This document shows, one piece after another, positions 58,378 through 64,000 of a stretch of 64,000 nucleotides of DNA. Origin of the DNA: Gymnothorax reevesii (taxonomy: Eukaryota; Chordata; Actinopteri; Anguilliformes; Muraenidae); assembly GCA_029721435.1 (NCBI GenBank), contig CM056578.1:13144313-13208312 (forward strand). The letters are read 5' to 3'. Below the pieces are notes generated by a model. It saw nothing but the letters and a program-made list of their open reading frames with translations. It was not told the DNA's origin and did not search any database. The position numbers and the translations under genes were made by a program. The stretch's first letter is position 1; each line of letters opens with the position of its first letter.

Positions 58378-59641
58378 ATGGGAAGACGTTCACCGATCTT
58401 TAAAAAACTGTCCAAAAATTGTGTAACAATTTCAGAAAAATACTCCTATTCATAAAATTGCAAAGACTTTGCATGTCCCACCATTTACCGTACATAATAT
58501 CGTCAAAAGATTCTGAAAATATAGAGAAATCTCTGTGCACAAGGGACAAGGTCGAAGGTCAATATTGGATGCTTGTGATCTTTGGGCCCTCAGGCAGCAC
58601 TGCATTCAAAACAGGCATAATTCTGCACTGGAATTCACTGCAAGGGTACAGGAACACTTCCAGAAATCATTGTTTGTAAACGCAGTTTGCCAAGTGAAAT
58701 CTGAGTCATGCAAGAAGAAGCCATATTTGAACACGATCCGGAAAGCCACCGTCTTCTCTGGGCCAAAGCTCGTTTAAAATGGACTGAGGCAAAACTGTTC
58801 TATGGTCAGATTAATCAAAATGTGACATTTTTTTGGAAACCATGGATGCCGTGTCGTGTGGTCTGAAGAGGAGAGGGACCCTCCAGTTTGTTATCAGTGC
58901 ACAGTTAAAAAACCTGCATCTCTGATGGTATGGGGTTGCATTCGTGCATGGTGTAAGGATCGGACTAATCCTCCCAGGTCTCTCTCTTTTCAACGAAAGG
59001 GATATACTCAGCTGGACACAACGATCAGGCGCGGGTGTATGTTTATTCAACAGTAGGAAACTTTAGCTTCACTTGTAGTAGGGAGATTCAACGCTATTGC
59101 AAAGTAAAAGACGATATACATCATAATTTACGCACGCTACGCAACAGGCATGTCTACCCACACTGCTGGGTGCAAGAGAGAGAGAAGTAACAACATATGA
59201 CATCATCTTAGTGCGATCATTACAGTGGGCAGCTTACAGATCTGGAAGGGCACTATGAATACCGAAAAGTATATGGAGGTTTTACAACAACATATCGTTC
59301 CATCCAGATACTTCCTCTTTCAGGAAAGGTCTTGCACATTTCAACAAGACAATGCTAAACCACATACTGCATCCATCACGACAGAATGGCTTTCCAGTAG
59401 AAACGCCCAGGTGCTGAAATGGCCTGCCTGCAGTCCAGACTTTTCAATAGTAGAAAAGATTTGGCGCATCATAAAACAGAAAATCCGGCAAAGAAGACCC
59501 AGGATTGTTGAGCAGCTAGAATCGCATATCAGACAAGAGTGAGACAACATTCCTCTCCCAAAACCCCAGCAAATGGTCTCCTCAATTCCCAGACATGAAC
59601 AGACTGTTGTGAAAAGAAAAGTGGATGTTACACAATGGTAA
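58378..59641 (+). pseudogene. Broken DD34E transposase of the older Tc1-like element
   Basis: The start region (ATG at 58378) and pieces such as 'LWAKARLKWT' precede the first catalytic Asp (GAT at 58809-58811, in WSD), which is followed at once by TAA where the family has Glu. After the nested LTR the frame resumes at 59225: 'GSLQIWKGTM', then 'FQQDNAKPHTA' (Asp codon 59348-59350), 'WPACSPDFSIVEKIW' (Glu codon 59453-59455) and a C-terminus ending in QW. The Asp-Glu spacing of 34 is kept. Several frameshifts and stops are spread over the gene, so it has been dead for a long time. Confidence 0.85.
58952..59224 (-). mobile_element. Solo LTR inserted in the Tc1-like transposase
   Basis: 273 bp with ends TGTAAGGATCG and CGATCATTACA, which are inverted (TGTAA[G/T]GATCG), giving TG...CA. 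Flanks ATGG and GTGG form a 4 bp target duplication with one mismatch; removing the insert restores a continuous transposase sequence (GCATGGGCAGC-like). On the minus strand it reads TTGAATAAACA, a polyadenylation signal, so polarity is probably minus. Similarity to the other LTRs in the window is not evident. Confidence 0.7.
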
Positions 59642-59865
59642 ACACGGCCCTGTCACAACTTTTCTGAGATGTGTTGCAGCCATCAGATTCAAAATGAACT
59701 CATATTTTTTTAATAAAATGATAAATTGTCTCACTTTCATCATCTGATATGTTGTCAATGTTCTATTGTGAATAAAATATGGGTTTATGAGATTTGCACA
59801 TCATTGCATTCTGTTTTTATTAACATTTTACAAGGTATCCCAACTTTTTTGGAATTGGGGTTGTA

Positions 59866-60380
59866 GTAGTACGGTAATTGTGGGACAAAGCCCAGAGAGA
59901 ATAGCACAGTTCAGGCGTTATGGGCTGAGCAAGATAGGCATTGCCAATCTCTGACCAGTGGATTTAAAGAGCATATTGCAGAAACGTCAAGTTGCAGGAT
60001 TGTCAAATAGTGCAACAATCCAGCAACTTGTGAACTCAAAGAAAGGGGTATAAATACTTCAGACTTCCCTTCTCACGTGTGTTAAACAGAACCTAGTCGG
60101 TAAAGAAAGCACGCAAGATGTTAATCAGTCGAACAAGACAATGCTTCTAACAGACATGCAAGCTGCTAGATGGTCTGAGACACGAAAGGGATTCACAGGA
60201 GGGTAGTGAGAGAACATTCTCATAAATAGGCCTACATTAACAAGGTAAAGAAATGCATGAACAAACAACAGAATGTCCTGACAAAAATAAATAGATTAAG
60301 GCTACAGCCCATGGATGTAGTTAAACAAATTAAAATAACACAGGAGAAGAATAATGCCAGATTTAGACCTGGCTCTTATT
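59866..60380. other. Intergenic sequence, nothing recognised
   Basis: No coding or repeat features supported. Confidence 0.4.
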
Positions 60381-62345
60381 GTGTGATCAAGGCATAGGTG
60401 GCCTTACCTATGTTTCAACCGTTTCAGTTGAAACGGGCCCCGCCCTTCAGGAGGCCCCCAACTGCCAGGCAAAAATTAATATCCTAAACCTTGACTATAT
60501 GAAAACATGCAGAGGCACAACGCCAAGAGAGGCAAACCGGGTGAATATTTGAGGCCCTGCAAAAAGGCAAAAGTTTGGGATCCCTGAAGCCACTGAAATT
60601 GTCACATTTTGCAATGACTTCTAAAAACTGCATTAGAGGTGCACTTTTGTTGACATTCGAACTGAAACAGAACAGAGGTAGCCTGCCCCTCCCTCTCGTA
60701 GTTCCCTCCTTCCCATGCTTCCATACATGTCTACTCTTCTCGGTGATTGGCCAGGAAGGTTTGTTATGTTATGGGGCACAGCCTGTGTCCCTTGTGTTTA
60801 TTTGCAGTTTGTGACGTCTGTGCGGTCTCCAGAGCCCGGGATTTTTTTTCCGTGAATTCAGTGGCAGGCAGCTAGCGGATCATGGAGAGATGTCGGCGAA
60901 TTGAGCTGAAAATATAATCGCGCAAAAAGCAAACAAACTTGCATAGTCCACCTTTAAGCCTTCTATGAAGGCATTATAGTGCACTCCTGGCCGATACTCC
61001 TTCTCGGAGTTTTGGTCAATGAAGAGAATATTTGGAGATATATTCATTGCATGAAGACTAAGCTGGCTAAGAAGCGTAGTAATTATTCATCATCTACAAA
61101 TGATGGTAGCTAAAAAGCTATGGTAGCTGAAAATTTCGGAAATACAATTGTCACCTAAGCCAATGTTGCTAGCACCTCCGATTCATCAGATGGTATGTGA
61201 ACAAAAAAAAGTGATTTGCTTGCTCCATTTTGGAGGTATTTAACAATTGATATAACAGTGAGTTTTGATGTATACATTTTAAAGCATTATCTAGCAATTT
61301 TATGTATTATTTACGCATTTAATTAGCTATGGACATTATAGAGATTTCTGGATTTGGGCCAGGTCATGGTCCGGTAGCCTCCGGAACCGGCCCATTGAAA
61401 ATAGTGTCTTATTGATAAGATGCATTGATAATTCGCAAAATTTCATTTGCAAAATTAAACAACTCATCTACTTTGCTTTTATTAGTGTCTGATCAGCAGC
61501 CTATTTGATGGAAATGGGGCTTCTTGAAAATGAGCGTATGCTTCCAAACTTTCATTGAAATGCGTAATGTGCACATATTTCTAAAATTAGAAGTTATGGT
61601 TGTAAGGTAACTTTTTTGCGTATCTGTTATCGGAGCATAACATTAACATAACTCAATGTGCCATGTTTTTAATATTACGTTAGCTAAATGTACTTTGGGC
61701 AAAAAAAACATGCTCTTTCATTCACATTGCATCGCTACTGAATGAAAACAATAAGGTGAACATGCTGAAAAAGTATTGATGATTTTGTATAAATCATTAT
61801 AATCATGGCTATGGCAAAGGCTGCCCCCGTCACCTAGTGTTGTGTAATGCTTATAGCTACAATGCAAATGTTAATTAAGGTCTGGCAATATGAGTCATCT
61901 AGAGCCTCTGAATCTAGTCTACTCAAGCGACATTAAATTATACGGGTGGGACGTCGAAGTCTGAATTACATTCAGATTTTACCACATCAGTAACCCAGTG
62001 ATTATGTTATACAGCTATCCAGAAACCCCATCCCCAAAAAAGAAAACAAATAATAAGTTGGCAATGCGGTTTTCAATGCAGCTAGCTCGCTGGGCTGAGT
62101 TGCAGATTTCAGCTTTTGAGAAAATTTTCACATTTACACATACATATATTTTTATTGTCAATATTTTAATAAATCTTCACAAATAAACATGAAGTTTCAG
62201 CCAGAAAAGGTAAAATTTTACTGGATAGGCTGTAAGCTTTCATCCAGCAAAATGATGAAGCACTTATGTTTTATAGGGACCCATATTGCTTTTGAAATGG
62301 GCCCCCAGATGCTTAAGGCCAGCACTGGGTCAAGGGCAATGTCTG
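60381..62345. other. Possible decayed DNA element, boundaries uncertain
   Basis: The region from 'ataggtggccttacctatg' near 60394 with GGGCCCCGCCC (60435-60445) to 'aaatgggcccccagatgc' near 62296 has GGGCCCC-containing words near both ends. Between them lies a segment (60800-61000) ending 'catagtccacctttaag', a typical fish DNA-element ending. Short Lys-rich frames near 61050 give no recognisable transposase. The call is tentative. Confidence 0.2.
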
Positions 62346-64000
62346 CCTCGAATGATAGGCAATCAAAGCACACTAACTTCAAGCTTCTATTGTGTAATAT
62401 ATCTAATTTATGCTTAATATTTTATTGATTTTCACCACATCACATGACTTGCTTGGACCTTCTGTAAAATCGGTGACTACAGCCTATAATCAGTTCATCA
62501 AATCATTCAAGCAGGCAGCGCAACAGCGGAGTTAAGATGTGCTCAACAGCCGCACGCTTGCGCAAAGTGCTACTTTGGGAAACGTGTAAAGAACGAAGAA
62601 CTGTTGTGAGGCTGGATGTTGCAAACCGTCTTAGAGCTCTATGACCGATTGTTATTGGGAAATGAGGCCCAGGTAATGCCGAAGTACAAATGCAGACTCC
62701 ACTTGAAAGCTTTCTCCTCGAAGTGAGTGCTACATATAATGCTGTGCTCCCTTAGCCCAACCCACTTTGCTTGTGTTAGTTTACCTTTACCTGTTGAAAT
62801 GTCTATATTTTCCTTTTTTTTAGAAAGACATGGAGGCTGACACAGTCTTTTGATGTATCACTACACCCACCAAATAATGTTACTTTTTACAAACAGATCA
62901 CAAACTTTCCAACACTGCTGAACAAGTAAACACTATAGCACACACGTCTAGTACTGTATGTAGCTGGGAAATGGCAGTAAAATCTAGTGAGCTGACTGAG
63001 CCTTCTCCCCCTTGATGACGTTCAGATTACATGACCGGATATCAACTTTTTTAAGGCCAGGGCTTATTTATTAAAAATAACCATGAAAAAAAATCAGCAT
63101 TAAGTGTAAAGTGAATCAAATTTTGTGTAAAAATGGATGGTTTCATTATGAATACTTATATGCCAATTAAATAAAGAGAGAGCATGGTTGCATAACAGGG
63201 GACCTTCAGCACACAATAAACTGTATGCAAAAAAAAATATCCTTTGTATCATTTTCCAGTGGTCATCAGGTTTGAGTGACATTTACCAGAGTTTTCAGAT
63301 CATGCAGTTTGTAATATTTACGGAGTTAAACCCAGTCGAGGCAAAATACCTCAGAAAATAGGTACCTCAAAATACCCCACACAGAGTTGAGAAACAGCTC
63401 CCAAGAAATTATGGGAAGAACCCATCGGTAGCAAAGACCTGGCCTGCTGGCCTGCCTGGTGTAATTGCTGGAAAAGTAGGCAAATAAGCAGTTTCAGACA
63501 ATTACTCTGGTGCTTACATCACAGATGCACTACTTTCACCACTCCATCCGTGGCCTTAGATGCATGGCCGACAGTCTATAGCTCATAAAAAACTGCACTA
63601 CGCTGCTTGTCACTGGGATCAAATGAGTGTTTATCCAGTGTGTTTGTGTCTCTCACTGCAATGATATACCGCCTGCTTTTCATCATGGGTAATAGGTCAT
63701 AACTGTAAAGCGTTTAACTAATGCGGGAACAGGAGAACGAGCAGATTTACAGCTAAAAGCAGCGTGAAAGTGATCTTGTGATTTATGTGCTTTCTCTGGC
63801 AGTACATAAATCTGCGGCTGTGTGGTCAGAGAAGGCGACAAAAGGTTTTATGACCTACTGGAGTGGCCTGCCACTTAAGGGGGCTGCACTGGGACCAAGG
63901 ACAGGGGCTTTATGACTCCTTTCATTGGCAAGTACTCGACTTGTATTGACATTGGTTTTTTAGTAAAGTCAGTCAGAGGGGAAGCCAGACACCAGTGTTT
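62346..64000. other. Intergenic sequence, nothing recognised
   Basis: No coding region, RNA gene or repeat recognised to the end of the window. Confidence 0.4.

Larger units (their letters stand above)
58021..59865 (+). mobile_element. Older Tc1-like element (IR/DR type) carrying a nested solo LTR
   Basis: The element is 58023-59863 between TA dinucleotides. The ends are CACTACCCCAATTCCAAAAA and, read in reverse from the right, CAACCCCAATTCCAAAAAAG. A second, internal repeat (AAAAAAGTTGGGACAGGGGC near 58212-58230; the reverse complement of a similar word at 59647-59665) gives each end two repeat units, as in IR/DR Tc1 elements such as the salmonid type. The interior holds a broken DD34E transposase, itself interrupted by a 273 bp solo LTR (58952-59224). 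Length without that insert is about 1.57 kb, normal for the group. Confidence 0.88.

Overview
The window looks like gene-poor, intergenic or intronic DNA from a ray-finned (teleost-type) fish. The evidence is AT-rich eukaryotic sequence with long GT/CA microsatellites, and many transposon families of the kinds typical of teleosts: Tc1-like DD34E elements, hAT non-autonomous elements, Ty3/gypsy chromoviruses and Gmr1-like gypsy elements. There are no operons, ribosome binding sites or compact genes. I recognise no host protein-coding exon, tRNA, rRNA or CRISPR array. Species cannot be named from sequence alone. Nearly all short open frames are chance frames or simple-repeat translations.

The one nearly intact coding unit is a complete LTR retrotransposon at 41951-47837. 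It has two almost identical ~500 bp LTRs, a 4 bp target duplication (GATA), a tRNA-Pro-like primer site, a polypurine tract and a 1516-codon gag-pol frame. Domain order is gag, zinc knuckle, protease, integrase, reverse transcriptase, RNase H. Integrase therefore precedes reverse transcriptase, which is the diagnostic order of the Gmr1-like Ty3/gypsy group and the reverse of ordinary gypsy elements. Its capsid C-terminal region looks like a SCAN domain. One in-frame TAG separates a short upstream gag segment (42567-42662) from the long frame.

Layout. 0.4-2.9 kb: two inverted copies of one LTR family. 4.0-6.9 kb: a DNA element with GGGAC-rich ends, carrying a nested hAT element with a perfect 8 bp target duplication. 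8.0-9.7 and 12.9-14.3 kb: low-repeat sequence that looks like conserved non-coding DNA. 10.9-11.9 kb: two more DNA-element fragments. 15.5-18.4 kb: a degenerate chromodomain gypsy element (gag, RT, integrase, chromodomain, 3' LTR) split by a small MITE. 23.4-25.7 kb: Tc1-like terminus, 100 bp tandem repeat and an old duplication. 26-28 kb: microsatellite, TATAG-rich foldback and a MITE. 29.8 kb: a 36 bp palindrome holding a four-unit heat-shock-element pattern. 36.7-37.9 kb: interspersed repeat plus another LTR copy. 40.8-41.7 kb: solo LTR of a different family. 42-47.8 kb: the Gmr1-like element. 50.7-51.6 kb: Tc1 remnant and a foldback MITE. 54.7-57.3 kb: an LTR copy cut by a complete but nonsense-mutated Tc1-like element. 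58.0-59.9 kb: a second, older Tc1-like element interrupted by a solo LTR.

There is no cooperating host gene set; the history is one of nested insertions. Relative ages can be read from nesting and decay: the chromovirus and second Tc1 element are old, the first Tc1 element is younger than the LTR it interrupts, and the Gmr1-like element is the most recent large insertion.
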